From: an uncultured Pelagibacteraceae bacterium
GTDB lineage: Bacteria; Pseudomonadota; Alphaproteobacteria; Pelagibacterales; Pelagibacteraceae
Direction: 5' to 3'
Assembly (NCBI GenBank): GCA_902615445.1
Contig: CACMOQ010000001.1
Span: forward strand, 1 to 64,000
DNA length: 64,000 nucleotides
The notes under the pieces were generated by a model that searched no databases, had not been told where the DNA came from, and saw nothing but the letters and a program-made list of their open reading frames with translations. Positions 43,982-58,149 of the stretch are shown piece after piece. The position numbers were made by a program, and so were the translations under genes. Numbering within the stretch: the first letter of the stretch is position 1; the number at the start of each line of letters is the position of its first letter.

Positions 43982-44701
43982 ATGAAAATTGAAATTATTA
44001 AATGTCTGCAGGATAATTATAGCTACTTAATTATTGATAATGAAAATCAAACTGCTTGTGTTGTTGACCCTGGCGAATCTACACCAATAATCAATTATCT
44101 TGATAAGTCAAAAATAGATTTAAAATTTATTCTTAATACACACCATCATTATGATCATGTAGGTGGAAATTTTGAGTTAAAAAAAAAGTATAATTGTAAA
44201 GTGGTCGGATTTATTGGAGATAAAAATCGTATACCGGAGATTGATATATCTCTAGAGGACAAACAAATTTGGAAAAAAGATAATTTTGAAGCAAAAATTT
44301 ATCATGTTCCAGGTCATACATCTGGACATATCGCTTTTCATTTTTTTAAAGAAAAAAAAATTTTCACAGGTGATACTCTATTTTCTTTAGGGTGTGGAAG
44401 AATTTTTGAAGGAACACATGAACAAATGTATAATTCAATTAAAAAAATTAAATCATTGCCAAATGATACAGAAATATATTGTGGCCATGAATATACTTTA
44501 CAAAACTCAAATTTTTGTATTGCCAATGACCCTAGTAATTTAAAACTAAAAAATAAAATCCTAGAGATTAATAGAAAACTTAAAAATGCATTGCCAACTA
44601 TACCAAGTACTTTAGCTGATGAGTTAGAATGTAATATATTTCTTAAAGCAAAAGATTTAGAAAGTTTTTCAAAATTAAGAGATTTAAAGGATAATTTCTA
44701 G
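43982..44701 (+). CDS. gloB: Hydroxyacylglutathione hydrolase (glyoxalase II)
   Basis: The 239-aa metallo-beta-lactamase-fold enzyme hydrolyses S-lactoylglutathione to lactate and glutathione in methylglyoxal detoxification. The dinuclear metal motif THHHYDH is at 53-59, with further ligands in HVPGHTSGHI and GDTLFSLGCGRIFEG, and GHEYTLQNSNF near the C-terminal substrate-binding part. It abuts metW with no gap. A separate promoter lies before the following rplU gene. Confidence 0.93.
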   Translation: MKIEIIKCLQDNYSYLIIDNENQTACVVDPGESTPIINYLDKSKIDLKFILNTHHHYDHVGGNFELKKKYNCKVVGFIGDKNRIPEIDISLEDKQIWKKDNFEAKIYHVPGHTSGHIAFHFFKEKKIFTGDTLFSLGCGRIFEGTHEQMYNSIKKIKSLPNDTEIYCGHEYTLQNSNFCIANDPSNLKLKNKILEINRKLKNALPTIPSTLADELECNIFLKAKDLESFSKLRDLKDNF

Positions 44702-44710
44702 TTAATAAGC

Positions 44711-44738
44711 TTGACTAAAGAAATGCCCCGACTATATT
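44711..44738 (+). promoter_or_regulatory. Sigma-70-type promoter of the rplU cluster
   Basis: TTGACT (44711-44716) and TATATT (44733-44738) are separated by 16 bp. The -10 ends 22 bp before the rplU ATG at 44761. Both hexamers are close to consensus, and the spacer is unusually GC-containing for this genome, which makes the boxes conspicuous. Confidence 0.55.
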
Positions 44739-44760
44739 GCCTCATAAAAAAATCAAATTT

Positions 44761-45159
44761 ATGTCATACGCAGTTATAAAAACAGGTGGAAAACAATATA
44801 AAGTGAAGTCTGGTGAAATTTTAAAAATTGAAAAATTACCAGACTCAAAATCTGACACTAAAATTGAATTTAATGATATATTGGCATATGGAGATAATAA
44901 AGTTATAGAAATAGGTTCACCAATAATTCAAGGTGCCAAAGTAGAGGCAAACCTAATAAAAAATAGTAAAAATAGAACAGTACTTATTTTCAAAAAAAGG
45001 AGAAGACAAAATTCAAGACGAAAAAATGGTCACAGACAAGAATATTCTATGATTAGAATAAATAAAATTTTTTCAAAAGATGGTAAAATTTTATCCGAAG
45101 CTGAGAAAATTTCTAAACCAACAAAAAAAGATCCTGCGAAAAAGGAATTGAAGAAATAA
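44761..45159 (+). CDS. rplU: 50S ribosomal protein L21
   Basis: The 132-aa ribosomal protein starts SYAVIKTGGKQYKVKSGEIL (after Met), typical of L21, with the conserved central block KKRRRQNSRRKNGHRQEYSMIRI (cores RRRQNSRRKNGHRQ). The upstream ATG eight codons earlier falls inside the -10 box region and is less likely. The C-terminus has the basic tail common in alphaproteobacteria. It heads the rplU-rpmA-obgE-proBA-nadD-rsfS cluster. Confidence 0.96.
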   Translation: MSYAVIKTGGKQYKVKSGEILKIEKLPDSKSDTKIEFNDILAYGDNKVIEIGSPIIQGAKVEANLIKNSKNRTVLIFKKRRRQNSRRKNGHRQEYSMIRINKIFSKDGKILSEAEKISKPTKKDPAKKELKK

Positions 45160-45170
45160 AGGAATAAAAT

Positions 45171-45425
45171 ATGGCTACAAAAAAAGCTGGTGGATCATCA
45201 AGGAATGGTAGAGATAGTGCCGGCAGAAGACTTGGTGTAAAAAAATATGGTGGCCAAAACGTTATCCCCGGCAACATAATTGTAAGACAAAGAGGTACTA
45301 AAATATTTCCAGGAAAAAATGTGGGTATGGGAAAAGACCACTCAATTTTTTCAGTAATAAAAGGTAAAGTTGTTTTTAAAAAAACAAAATCCGATAGAAC
45401 TTTTGTTTCAGTAAAACCCAATTAA
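45171..45425 (+). CDS. rpmA: 50S ribosomal protein L27
   Basis: The 84-aa protein has the L27 family start [18 protein letters not shown] and [24 protein letters not shown] (cores LGVKKYGG and [11 protein letters not shown]). L27 reaches into the peptidyl transferase centre. The N-terminus starts MATKKAGGS, so no cleaved pre-sequence is expected. The gene lies 11 bp downstream of rplU, with a GGAATAAA Shine-Dalgarno region. Confidence 0.97.
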   Translation: MATKKAGGSSRNGRDSAGRRLGVKKYGGQNVIPGNIIVRQRGTKIFPGKNVGMGKDHSIFSVIKGKVVFKKTKSDRTFVSVKPN

Positions 45426-45443
45426 TATTACAACTCAAAATAG

Positions 45444-47531
<2,088 letters not shown>

Positions 47532-47532
<1 letters not shown>

Positions 47533-48782
47533 TGAAAAAGTTACTAACTAATGTCGGAAAAAAATCAAAAAAAGCAGTTAATAAAAGGTTAAGTGCAAAA
47601 AAAAAAGACAAGGTTCTGAAGGATTATCGTCTTCTAATCATAAAAAATAAAAAATTGATAATTAATGAAAATAAAAAGGATGTTAAGAATGCCTACAAAA
47701 AGGGTATTAAAAACAATTTAATCCAAAGATTGGTATTAAATGATAAAAAAATAATTGCGATAACCAATTCTATAAAAAAGATTATTGGTTTAAAGGATCC
47801 TACAAATGTAGTTTTAGAAAAATGGAAAAGACCTAATGGTTTAGTAATATCAAAAGTATCTATACCTATTGGAGTAATTGGTGTCATATACGAAAGTAGA
47901 CCTAATGTTACAGCAGATGTTGCATCATTGTGTTTTAAGTCTGGGAATGCTGTAATTTTAAAAGGTGGATCTGAAGCATACTATTCTAATCTTATTCTGA
48001 CAAAATTCTTTAGAAAATCACTAAAAAAAAATAATGTCGATGAAAATTTTGTTCAGTTTTTAACACTGAAAAAAAGAAGTGTTGTTGATTTTCTTTTACA
48101 AAAAATGAGTAAATTTATTGATGTAATAATTCCAAGAGGCGGGAAAGGTTTAGTAAAAAAAGTACAAGATTTGTCATCTGTTCCAACAATTGGCCATTTG
48201 GAAGGTATTTGTCATTCTTATGTGGATAAAAATGCAAATCCAAAAATTGCAAATAAAATAGTTCAAAATGCTAAAATGAGGAATACCGCAATATGTGGAG
48301 CAACTGAGACAATTCTTTTACATGAAAAAATAATTAAGAAGTTTGGAAATAAAATTTTAAAAAATTTAGAAGAAAATGGATGTAAGATTATTGGTGATAA
48401 TAAGATCAGAAAACTTTATGATAAAAAAATTCAAAAGGCTTCAATAAAAGATTGGTCAAAAGAATATTTATCACCTGTTGTTTCTGTAAAATCAGTAAAA
48501 AATATAGATGAAGCTATATTGCACATTAACAAATACGGAACCATGCATACAGATTGTATTATTACTCAAAACAAAAAATCAGCAAAAAAATTTTTAAATG
48601 AGGTAAAAAGTTCAATAGCTATGCACAATACTTCAACACAATTTGCAGATGGAGGTGAGTTTGGATTTGGTGGTGAGGTGGGCATCTCAACTAATACGCT
48701 TCCACCTAGGGGACCAGTTGGACTTAATCAGCTTATTTCCTACAAATATCAAGTCACTAGTAAAGGTCAAATAAGGAAATAA
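47532..48782 (+). CDS. proA: Gamma-glutamyl phosphate reductase
   Basis: Reduces glutamyl-5-phosphate to glutamate semialdehyde with NADPH. The 416-aa aldehyde-dehydrogenase-fold protein has the catalytic Cys255 in NTAICGATE, IGVIYESRPNVTADVA, LKGGSEAYYSN and the C-terminal GGEFGFGGEVGIST. It is coupled with proB (ProB and ProA act as a complex) and lies 1 nt before nadD. Confidence 0.96.
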
Positions 48783-48783
48783 T

Positions 48784-49302
48784 TTGAATTTAAAAAAAAA
48801 AAGAATTGGAATTTTAGGTGGTTCATTTGATCCTGCCCACAAAGGCCATCTAGCTATATCTAAAGAAGCAGTGAAAAGATTTAGACTTAAAAAAGTTATA
48901 TGGGCAATTACAAAAAAAAACCCTTTTAAGAAACAAAGCAAAATAAAAGTTTTAGATAGAATTAAATTTTGTAAAAAATTGATAGGAAAAAATAAATCTA
49001 TTAAAGTACAGTTTTACGAAGATAAAATTAAATCAAATAAAACTTTCGACTTAATTAATTACCTAACTAAGAAACAAAAATACGATATCTTCTTTATAAT
49101 GGGTGCAGATAATCTAATTAATTTTCATAAATGGTACAAATGGAAATCAATTCTACAAAAATGTAATATTTTAGTTTTTGACCGCCATGGCTATAAAAAA
49201 AAATCTTTAAATTCTATGACATTTAAAAGGTTAAAGAGTAATCTCAAATTTATCGAGTTTAATAAAGTCAATATTTCATCTTCTCAATTAAGAAAAATTT
49301 GA
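48784..49302 (+). CDS. nadD: Nicotinate-nucleotide adenylyltransferase
   Basis: Makes NaAD from NaMN and ATP in NAD synthesis. The 172-aa protein has the nucleotidyltransferase motif GGSFDPAHKGH at 12-22, FFIMGADNLINFHKWYKW in the middle and the C-terminal ISSSQLRK (equivalent of the ISSTxIR motif). It starts with TTG directly after the proA stop. It is shorter than most NadD (190-215 aa). Confidence 0.93.
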   Translation: MNLKKKRIGILGGSFDPAHKGHLAISKEAVKRFRLKKVIWAITKKNPFKKQSKIKVLDRIKFCKKLIGKNKSIKVQFYEDKIKSNKTFDLINYLTKKQKYDIFFIMGADNLINFHKWYKWKSILQKCNILVFDRHGYKKKSLNSMTFKRLKSNLKFIEFNKVNISSSQLRKI

Positions 49303-49319
49303 TAAGGTTTAAATGTTTA

Positions 49320-49670
49320 ATGGATAATATATCAGAGCTCAAAAAAATCATAATACAAACCTTAGATATCAATAAAGCGTTGGATATAGTCAGTATTGAT
49401 TTAAAACATAAAAGTTCTATGGCTGATTATATGATAATAGCTAGTGGCACTTCATCTAGACATATTCAATCTTTGTCAGAGCAAGTTTTAGATAAATTAA
49501 AAGATAATGGTGTGAAAGACTGCAAAATTGAGGGTAAAGACAGTAGCGAATGGAAATTAGTAGATGGTATTGACCTGGTAATTCATATTTTTCATCCTGA
49601 AAAAAGAAAATTTTACGAGCTAGAAAAAATGTGGGCAGAATTAATCCCAAAAGAAAAATTGATAATATAA
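49320..49670 (+). CDS. rsfS: Ribosomal silencing factor RsfS
   Basis: The 116-aa protein binds L14 and blocks subunit joining during starvation. Family blocks are DIVSIDLKHKSSMADYMIIASGTSSRH (cores KSSMADYMIIASGTSSRH), VKDCKIEGKDSSEWKLVDGID and HIFHPEKRKFYELEKMW. The frame is open upstream to a TTG overlapping nadD (49299); I prefer the ATG at 49320. In most alphaproteobacteria rlmH and an M23 peptidase follow; here ctpA follows directly with a TAATG overlap. Confidence 0.93.
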   Translation: MDNISELKKIIIQTLDINKALDIVSIDLKHKSSMADYMIIASGTSSRHIQSLSEQVLDKLKDNGVKDCKIEGKDSSEWKLVDGIDLVIHIFHPEKRKFYELEKMWAELIPKEKLII

Positions 49671-50806
49671 TGAAAAAAAAGTTTTTTATAACAATTATTC
49701 TATTAAATTTATTTACATTTCCACTTGTAAATTCATCTGAACAAAACATTTATAAAAAAATTGATTTGTTTGGAGAAGTTCTTGAAAAAATTAATAAAGA
49801 GTATGTAGAAGAAATTAATCAGTCCGAAAGTATGGACTCTGCTATAAACGGTCTCCTCCAATCTTTAGATCCATATTCTGCTTATATGTCACCTGAAATT
49901 TTTAATGAAATGCAAACTGAGACAAGTGGAAAATTTGGTGGACTTGGTATTGAGGTTAGTATGGAGTCTGGTGTTGTAAAAGTTATATCACCTATCGACG
50001 ACACACCGGCTTCTAGAGCTGGTATTAAAGCGGGAGACTATATTGTCAAAATAAATGAAATTCAAGTTCAAGGAAAGTCTCTGAGCGAAGCAGTAGATTT
50101 AATGCGAGGTCCTGTTGGTTCTGCAATTGAACTGACTATCAGGCGGAGGGGGGAAAGGAAAGCTCTTACATTTGAAATTGTGAGAGAAATAATACAAATC
50201 CAATCTGTAAAAGCAGATTTATTAGAGGATAATATTGGGTATTTAAGATTAACTTCTTTTAATGAAAACAGCGACACTCAAATAGAAAAGCAAATAAAAG
50301 AATTAGAAAAAAATAAAAATTTGAAAGGGTATATCTTAGACTTAAGGAATAACCCGGGTGGTCTTCTATCTCAAGCAATTAGAATCTCTGATTTTTTTTT
50401 AGATAACGGGGAAATTGTGTCAACAAAAAGTAGAAAAGCCTCTGAAAATAGAAAATGGTTTGCTAAAAAAGGTGACTTAACAAATGGAAAATTGTTAATT
50501 GTATTAATAAATTATGGTTCGGCCTCAGCTTCTGAAATTGTAGCGGGTGCTTTAAAGGATCATAAAAGAGCAATTCTTTTAGGTGAAAATAGTTTTGGAA
50601 AAGGATCGGTGCAATCAATAATACCTTTAAAGAATGATGGAGCTATTAGGCTGACAATAGCAAAATATTATCTTCCTTCAGGGAAATCTATTTCAGAAGT
50701 AGGTGTTTCTCCAGACATTGAAATTGCTGAGGAAACTGATGAATTTAGAATTAAAACAGAAACAGATAACCAATTAAACTACGCTATAAAACTGCTCAAC
50801 GGTTAA
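49670..50806 (+). CDS. ctpA: C-terminal processing peptidase (S41), CtpA
   Basis: The 378-aa periplasmic protease begins with a signal peptide (MKKKFFITIILLNLFTFPLVNS). It has a PDZ domain (about 75-155, with KFGGLGIEVSM and AGIKAGDYIVKI) and the S41 catalytic block YGSASASEIVAGAL plus NSFGKGSVQSI with the Ser-Lys dyad. It trims C-termini of periplasmic and envelope proteins. The start overlaps the rsfS stop. The upstream in-frame Met inside rsfS (49631) would lack a signal peptide. Confidence 0.95.
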   Translation: MKKKFFITIILLNLFTFPLVNSSEQNIYKKIDLFGEVLEKINKEYVEEINQSESMDSAINGLLQSLDPYSAYMSPEIFNEMQTETSGKFGGLGIEVSMESGVVKVISPIDDTPASRAGIKAGDYIVKINEIQVQGKSLSEAVDLMRGPVGSAIELTIRRRGERKALTFEIVREIIQIQSVKADLLEDNIGYLRLTSFNENSDTQIEKQIKELEKNKNLKGYILDLRNNPGGLLSQAIRISDFFLDNGEIVSTKSRKASENRKWFAKKGDLTNGKLLIVLINYGSASASEIVAGALKDHKRAILLGENSFGKGSVQSIIPLKNDGAIRLTIAKYYLPSGKSISEVGVSPDIEIAEETDEFRIKTETDNQLNYAIKLLNG

Positions 50807-50807
50807 G

Positions 50808-51284
50808 GTGAAAGAAAAATTTAAAAACTTACCTTTAAGAAATGGAGTGGGTATTGTTGTTTTAAATAATAAAAATAAAGTTTTTGTAGCAAAAAGAATA
50901 GATAATCCCAAAAATTTTTGGCAAATGCCCCAGGGTGGAGTAGATGAGGGTGAGGATTTTTTAACTGCTGCATATAGAGAGCTTGAAGAAGAAACAAGTA
51001 TAAAAAATGTAAAACTAATTAAAGAAATCGATGGTACAATGACGTATGAACTTCCGGATCATTTACTGGGTATAATTTGGAAAGGAAAATACAAAGGTCA
51101 AAAACAAAAATGGTTTTTAATGAGATATTTAGGTGATGACAAAGATATAAATATTAAAACAAAAAAACCTGAATTTTTAGAATGGAAATGGATTGATCTT
51201 GATATGATAACTGATGTAGCAGTAGACTTTAAAAGTCACGTATATGAGGAAATTAAAGACAAAGTTAAGAAAATAATTAATTAA
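50808..51284 (+). CDS. rppH: RNA pyrophosphohydrolase (Nudix)
   Basis: Removes pyrophosphate from 5'-triphosphorylated mRNA to start decay. The 158-aa protein has the Nudix box GGVDEGED...RELEEET at 43-63, preceded by NFWQMPQGG, and WKWIDLDMI near the C-terminus, as in RppH of alphaproteobacteria. It starts with GTG directly after ctpA. The tail interlocks with the convergent atpC through the palindrome TTAATTAA, so both stop codons lie inside 8 bp. Confidence 0.93.
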   Translation: MKEKFKNLPLRNGVGIVVLNNKNKVFVAKRIDNPKNFWQMPQGGVDEGEDFLTAAYRELEEETSIKNVKLIKEIDGTMTYELPDHLLGIIWKGKYKGQKQKWFLMRYLGDDKDINIKTKKPEFLEWKWIDLDMITDVAVDFKSHVYEEIKDKVKKIIN

Positions 51285-51668
51285 GCGATTTCAAAACTTC
51301 AATTTTTTGATCAATTAAAAATCTCGATTGGTCATCAATTTCCTCTTTACTAGCCTCTTCCTCTGCTACTTTAATCAAATTCATTAACATGCTTTTTTCT
51401 ATTTTTTTTAAATCAAAAATTGAGCTTGTTAATACGGATAAGTTGTTGTTCTTAAATTCAAATATTCCATCCTCTACGTAGAATTTATGCTCACCAGACT
51501 TAGTATGAATTGTTAATATACCTGGTTTTAAAAAAGAAATTATAGAAATATGATCTTTAAGTATTCCCATTTCACCTTCAAATGCAGGAACTATTACTTC
51601 CGTAACATCTTCTTTTGATAAAAAAGACACCTCAGGATTGACAATTTCTACTTTAAATTCCTCACTCA

Positions 51669-51669
<1 letters not shown>
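51277..51669 (-). CDS. atpC: ATP synthase epsilon subunit
   Basis: The 130-aa F1 central-stalk subunit has the N-terminal beta-sandwich (FKVEIVNPEVSFLSKEDVTEVIVPAFEGEMGILKDHI, cores EVIVPAFEGEMGIL) and a C-terminal alpha-helical hairpin that regulates ATP hydrolysis. It is the last gene of the operon; the start shares a base with the atpD stop. Confidence 0.95.
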
Positions 51670-53965
<2,296 letters not shown>

Positions 53966-53971
53966 AAATTA

Positions 53972-55507
53972 TTAAGACTTAAAATTTTTCTTCAATTTAG
54001 TTATTATTTCAATTAGTTTTTTTTCAGTATCATCATCTAATTTTCCAGAACTTAAAATTGCTTCTAGAATTTCAGGTTGATCAGCTTTACAGCTTTCAAT
54101 TATTTTATTCTCAAAGTCTACAATTTCTTTCAAATCTAAATCGTCTAAATAACCTTTTACACCGCAGAATATTGAAATTACCTGTTCTGCAACTGTCATG
54201 GGAGAAAATTGATTTTGTTTTAAAAGCTCAGTTAATTTAGAACCTCTATTCAAAAGTTGCTGTGTTGAAGCATCTAAATCAGAACCAAATTGGGCAAATG
54301 CTGCCATTTCTCTATATTGAGCTAATTCTAGTTTCATAGATCCAGAAACTTTTTTCATTGCTTTTGTTTGGGCAGCAGATCCAACCCTTGAAACTGACAA
54401 ACCAACGTTGATTGCAGGCCTGATACCTTGATTAAATAATTCTGTTTCCAAAAATATTTGCCCGTCTGTGATCGATATTACATTAGTAGGTATATATGCG
54501 GAGACATCACCCCCTTGCGTTTCAATAATAGGTAACGCTGTTAGGGACCCACCACCATGTTCATCACTTAATTTAGCAGCCCTTTCAAGTAGTCTACTAT
54601 GTAAATAAAATACATCACCTGGGTATGCTTCTCTTCCTGGAGGTCTTCTTAAAATTAATGACATTTGTCTATAAGCTACAGCTTGTTTTGATAGATCATC
54701 ATAAATTATTAAGGCATGCATTCCATTATCTCTAAAGTATTCACCCATTGCACAACCTGTATATGGAGCTAAAAATTGTAGTGGCGCTGAGTCTGAGGCT
54801 GTTGCAGCAACAATTGTTGTATATTCCATTGCGCCAGCTTCTTCTAAAGTTTTTTGTATTTGTCTAACGGTTGATCTTTTTTGTCCTATAGCGACATAAA
54901 TACAATAAAGTTTTTGTTTCTCATCACCAGACTCGTTTATTTTTTTTTGGTTTATAATTGTATCAACGGCAACAGCCGTTTTTCCTGTTTGTCTATCTCC
55001 GATAATTAGTTCACGTTGTCCTCTTCCAATTGGTACTAGACTATCTATTGATTTTAAGCCTGTTTGCATTGGCTCACTTACCGATTGTCTTGGTATAATT
55101 CCTGGCGCTTTAACTTCTACTCTGCTTTTTTTTACAGATTTATCAAGGGCTCCTTTTCCATCAATGGGATTTCCAAGGCCATCGACTACTCTACCCAGTA
55201 GCTCTTTTCCAACAGGAGTGTCCACAATACTTCCTGTCCTTTTAACAACATCTCCCTCTTTAATATTTCGATCGTCACCAAATATCACAACACCTACATT
55301 TTCGCTTTCTAAATTCAAAGCCATTCCTTTAGAGCTATCAGAAAATTCAACCATTTCTCCTGCCTGAACATTATCCAAACCATAAATTCTTGCTATTCCA
55401 TCACCGACAGACAAAACTTGACCTACTTCAGATATTTCTGCTTTTTCACCAAAGTTTTTAATTTGCTCTTTTAATATTTTTGTTACTTCTGAAGGATTAA
55501 TTTCCAT
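53972..55507 (-). CDS. atpA: ATP synthase alpha subunit
   Basis: The 511-aa non-catalytic nucleotide-binding F1 subunit has the P-loop GDRQTGKT at 170-177, [10 protein letters not shown] and the alpha-subunit signature region [17 protein letters not shown]. It sits after atpH with a 1-bp gap in the conserved HAGDC order. Confidence 0.98.
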   Translation of the reverse strand: MEINPSEVTKILKEQIKNFGEKAEISEVGQVLSVGDGIARIYGLDNVQAGEMVEFSDSSKGMALNLESENVGVVIFGDDRNIKEGDVVKRTGSIVDTPVGKELLGRVVDGLGNPIDGKGALDKSVKKSRVEVKAPGIIPRQSVSEPMQTGLKSIDSLVPIGRGQRELIIGDRQTGKTAVAVDTIINQKKINESGDEKQKLYCIYVAIGQKRSTVRQIQKTLEEAGAMEYTTIVAATASDSAPLQFLAPYTGCAMGEYFRDNGMHALIIYDDLSKQAVAYRQMSLILRRPPGREAYPGDVFYLHSRLLERAAKLSDEHGGGSLTALPIIETQGGDVSAYIPTNVISITDGQIFLETELFNQGIRPAINVGLSVSRVGSAAQTKAMKKVSGSMKLELAQYREMAAFAQFGSDLDASTQQLLNRGSKLTELLKQNQFSPMTVAEQVISIFCGVKGYLDDLDLKEIVDFENKIIESCKADQPEILEAILSSGKLDDDTEKKLIEIITKLKKNFKS

Positions 55508-55508
55508 A

Positions 55509-56066
55509 TTATGCCTCTATCATCTTATTTTCTATTTGTTGTAATTTATTTTTTATAGAAGTGTCGATCATTGTACTTCCTACTTGCACAATCAAGCCAC
55601 CAATCAAACTTTGGTCGTACTTATAGTTTAATTTTATTTTTGATTTAAAATTATTTGAAAGTTCTTCAGTAATTTTGTTAATCTCAGTTTCAGACAGTTG
55701 TTTTGCGGATTTAATTTCTGCTTTAATCTCACCTCTTTTTTCAGAACATATTTCTTCAAAACTTTTAAGAATTTGTTCTATATAAAAAAATCTTCGCTTT
55801 TTAACCAAAAAACATAAAAAATTTTTAAATAAATTTTCTAATTTAAAATTTTCGGATATTTTATTAATAATATTAGTCAAATGCTCTTGGCTTACTGTTG
55901 GGTCTTTAATAAGTTTATTGAACTCATCATTAATATTAATCAAATTTATTAGTTCAGATGAGTTTTTCTCAATGTTCTCGAGTAAATCGGACTCAATACC
56001 TAGTTCATATAAAGCTAAAGAATATCTATTAGCTGATGTGTCGGAAAATCCTTTATTACTACTCAA
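55509..56066 (-). CDS. atpH: ATP synthase delta subunit
   Basis: The 185-aa peripheral-stalk subunit (OSCP homologue) has an N-terminal helical bundle ([13 protein letters not shown] and [21 protein letters not shown]) and the C-terminal block [25 protein letters not shown]. First gene of the F1 operon. A 105-bp gap to priA holds a possible promoter. The F0 genes are elsewhere, as is normal for alphaproteobacteria. Confidence 0.94.
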   Translation of the reverse strand: MSSNKGFSDTSANRYSLALYELGIESDLLENIEKNSSELINLININDEFNKLIKDPTVSQEHLTNIINKISENFKLENLFKNFLCFLVKKRRFFYIEQILKSFEEICSEKRGEIKAEIKSAKQLSETEINKITEELSNNFKSKIKLNYKYDQSLIGGLIVQVGSTMIDTSIKNKLQQIENKMIEA

Positions 56067-56091
56067 TTTGTTGCCTAAGATTTGATTATTA

Positions 56092-56097
56092 ATTATA
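56092..56097 (-). promoter_or_regulatory. Candidate -10 box for the atpHAGDC operon
   Basis: In the 105-bp gap between priA and atpH, the minus strand has a perfect TATAAT at 56097-56092, about 25 bp upstream of the atpH ATG. No good -35 is found at 16-18 bp. A TTGAAC at 56137-56132 is too distant from it and would need another -10. In such AT-rich DNA a TATAAT can arise by chance. Confidence 0.3.
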
Positions 56098-56171
56098 TAA
56101 ACACGATTTAATTAGCATATGACCAAATACTGTTCAAGCAACACATTCGTCCAAAATGACTTTTTTTTAGT

Positions 56172-58127
56172 TTAATTGAAGCTAATTGGATCAACATCAA
56201 CTGAAAGTTTTATTCCTGAGGGAAATTTATAATTATAGATTACTGAAGCTAGAGAATTTTGCAATTTTAAAGATTTTGGGCCACGTATTAATAATCTAAT
56301 TCTATATTTCCGTTTAATTTTAAATATAGGAGCACTGACTGGTCCTAAAACTTTACCTTTAATTTTATTCACGATGAAACTCTTAAAATTTAGAGCTTCT
56401 TTTTCTAATTTAATATTATTTTCACCAGTTAAGATTAAAGAAATAAATCTTTGAAAAGGAGGTAGATTATTTTTTCTTCTAATTTCTATTTCTTTGTTTA
56501 AAAAAACATCAGGGTTATTGCTTGTTATGTCTAAAATCATATTATTATTTGTATTGTAAGTTTGAAAATAAACAGTTGAAGAATTACCTGCTCGCCCAGC
56601 TCTTCCAGATAATTGATGATATAATTGTAAATTTTTCTCAGCTACTCTTAGATCGTGTCCTTGAGATGATAAATCAATATCAACTACAACAATACAATTT
56701 AAATTTGGAAAATGAAAACCCTTTGAGATCAACTGTGTGCCAACCAAAATTTCAATTTCATTATTAACAATTTTTTCAAGTATATTTCCCGAGCTTTTTT
56801 TATTCATTGTGTCACTCGAAAAAATTTCAATTTTTTTTAATGGAAAGTGTTTTTTAACTTCTTCAGAAATTCTTTCAACACCAGGTCCTGTAAATTTAAA
56901 ATCACATTTTTTCCCCTTTGAACAATCTTTTATCAAAGAAGACTTGAAACCACAGTAGTGGCATAATAGATTATTCTTATTTTTGTGGTATACAAGATTA
57001 ATAGAACAATTTGGGCATGAGTTACTGCTTAAACATTTGATACAAAAAACATTAGGTGAAAAACCTCTTCGATTTAAAAAAAATAAAACCTGATCTTTTT
57101 TTTTTAAATGATGATTAACTTTTTCAATTATATTTTTAGAAAGCCAAGAGTGTTTATCTAACTTTACGTTATTTAAATTAATTATTTCATATTTGGGCAA
57201 AGAAGCGTTTTGATATCGGCGATTCAATTTTGAATGAGTGTATTTCTTTTTTTTTATATTTTCATATGTCTCTACTGATGGCACTGCTGTAACTAAATTT
57301 ATTGGTATGTTCTCAAACAACGCTCTAGAAATAGCCATATCTCGAGCATTATATATTATTCCTTCATCTTGTTTATAAGATTGGTCGTGTTCCTCATCAA
57401 CTATAATTAGTCCTAGCTTCTTAAATGGTAAAAATAATGATGATCTTGCTCCTATAACAACTTTTATTTTATCATTAATAATCCCGCTCCAAATTATTTC
57501 TCTATTTTTTTTTGTAATTCCCGAATGCCAAATTGCTGGTGAAAAGCCGAAAAATTCTTTAAATTTTTTTTCAAATTGGTTCGTTAAACCAATCTCTGGT
57601 AGCATTATCAAACCTTGGTATCCCTGTTTTAAAATTTTTTTCAATGCTTTGAAGTATACGATCGTTTTTCCTGAGCCTGTTACGCCCTGTAACACGTGAA
57701 CATTAAATTTTTGATTATATTTATTTATTTGATTTAATGAGTCCTCTTGTTCTTTTGTTAAATTTAAATGGTAATCTTTTATTTTTGAGTCGAAATTTTT
57801 GTAAAACTTTGTATCGAACTTATGTGCAGTTTGGCCACTCAATAAAGCAAGTTTTAGTGCCATACCCTTTGGCACAATATTATACTCTGAAAACCAATTT
57901 AAAAATTTTACAATATTTTCATTCAGTCTTGGAACATCAAGTTTTTTTATAACTCTTTTAATTTTAAAATCTTTATTTTTCTTTTCTTCAAAATTATCCC
58001 AAACTACACCCGTTTTTTTTGATTTCCCAAAAGGTACTTCTACAAAATCTCCAACATTTAATTTTAAATCACTTTCATAAGTAAATGGATAATTAAAAAT
58101 ATTTGGTAAAAGAATCGGAAACTTCAT
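56172..58127 (-). CDS. priA: Primosomal protein N' (replication restart helicase)
   Basis: The 651-aa superfamily 2 helicase restarts stalled replication forks. It has an N-terminal DNA-binding part, the Walker A GVTGSGKT at 148-155, the DEEH box in VDEEHDQSYKQD and paired zinc-binding cysteines (CIKCLSSNSCPNC and CHYCGF with a further CSKGKKCDF). RAGRAGNSSTVYFQT is helicase motif VI. It is somewhat shorter than E. coli PriA (732 aa). The priA-atpH order is typical of alphaproteobacteria. Confidence 0.96.
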   Translation of the reverse strand: MKFPILLPNIFNYPFTYESDLKLNVGDFVEVPFGKSKKTGVVWDNFEEKKNKDFKIKRVIKKLDVPRLNENIVKFLNWFSEYNIVPKGMALKLALLSGQTAHKFDTKFYKNFDSKIKDYHLNLTKEQEDSLNQINKYNQKFNVHVLQGVTGSGKTIVYFKALKKILKQGYQGLIMLPEIGLTNQFEKKFKEFFGFSPAIWHSGITKKNREIIWSGIINDKIKVVIGARSSLFLPFKKLGLIIVDEEHDQSYKQDEGIIYNARDMAISRALFENIPINLVTAVPSVETYENIKKKKYTHSKLNRRYQNASLPKYEIINLNNVKLDKHSWLSKNIIEKVNHHLKKKDQVLFFLNRRGFSPNVFCIKCLSSNSCPNCSINLVYHKNKNNLLCHYCGFKSSLIKDCSKGKKCDFKFTGPGVERISEEVKKHFPLKKIEIFSSDTMNKKSSGNILEKIVNNEIEILVGTQLISKGFHFPNLNCIVVVDIDLSSQGHDLRVAEKNLQLYHQLSGRAGRAGNSSTVYFQTYNTNNNMILDITSNNPDVFLNKEIEIRRKNNLPPFQRFISLILTGENNIKLEKEALNFKSFIVNKIKGKVLGPVSAPIFKIKRKYRIRLLIRGPKSLKLQNSLASVIYNYKFPSGIKLSVDVDPISFN

Positions 58128-58149
58128 ATGTGAATAATATGAAAAAATT

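Noticed and set aside
56109-56137. TTGAAC with TAATTA at 17 bp on the minus strand as atp operon promoter.
   Set aside because: The -10 matches consensus at only two positions; the isolated TATAAT at 56092-56097 is a better, though still weak, candidate.
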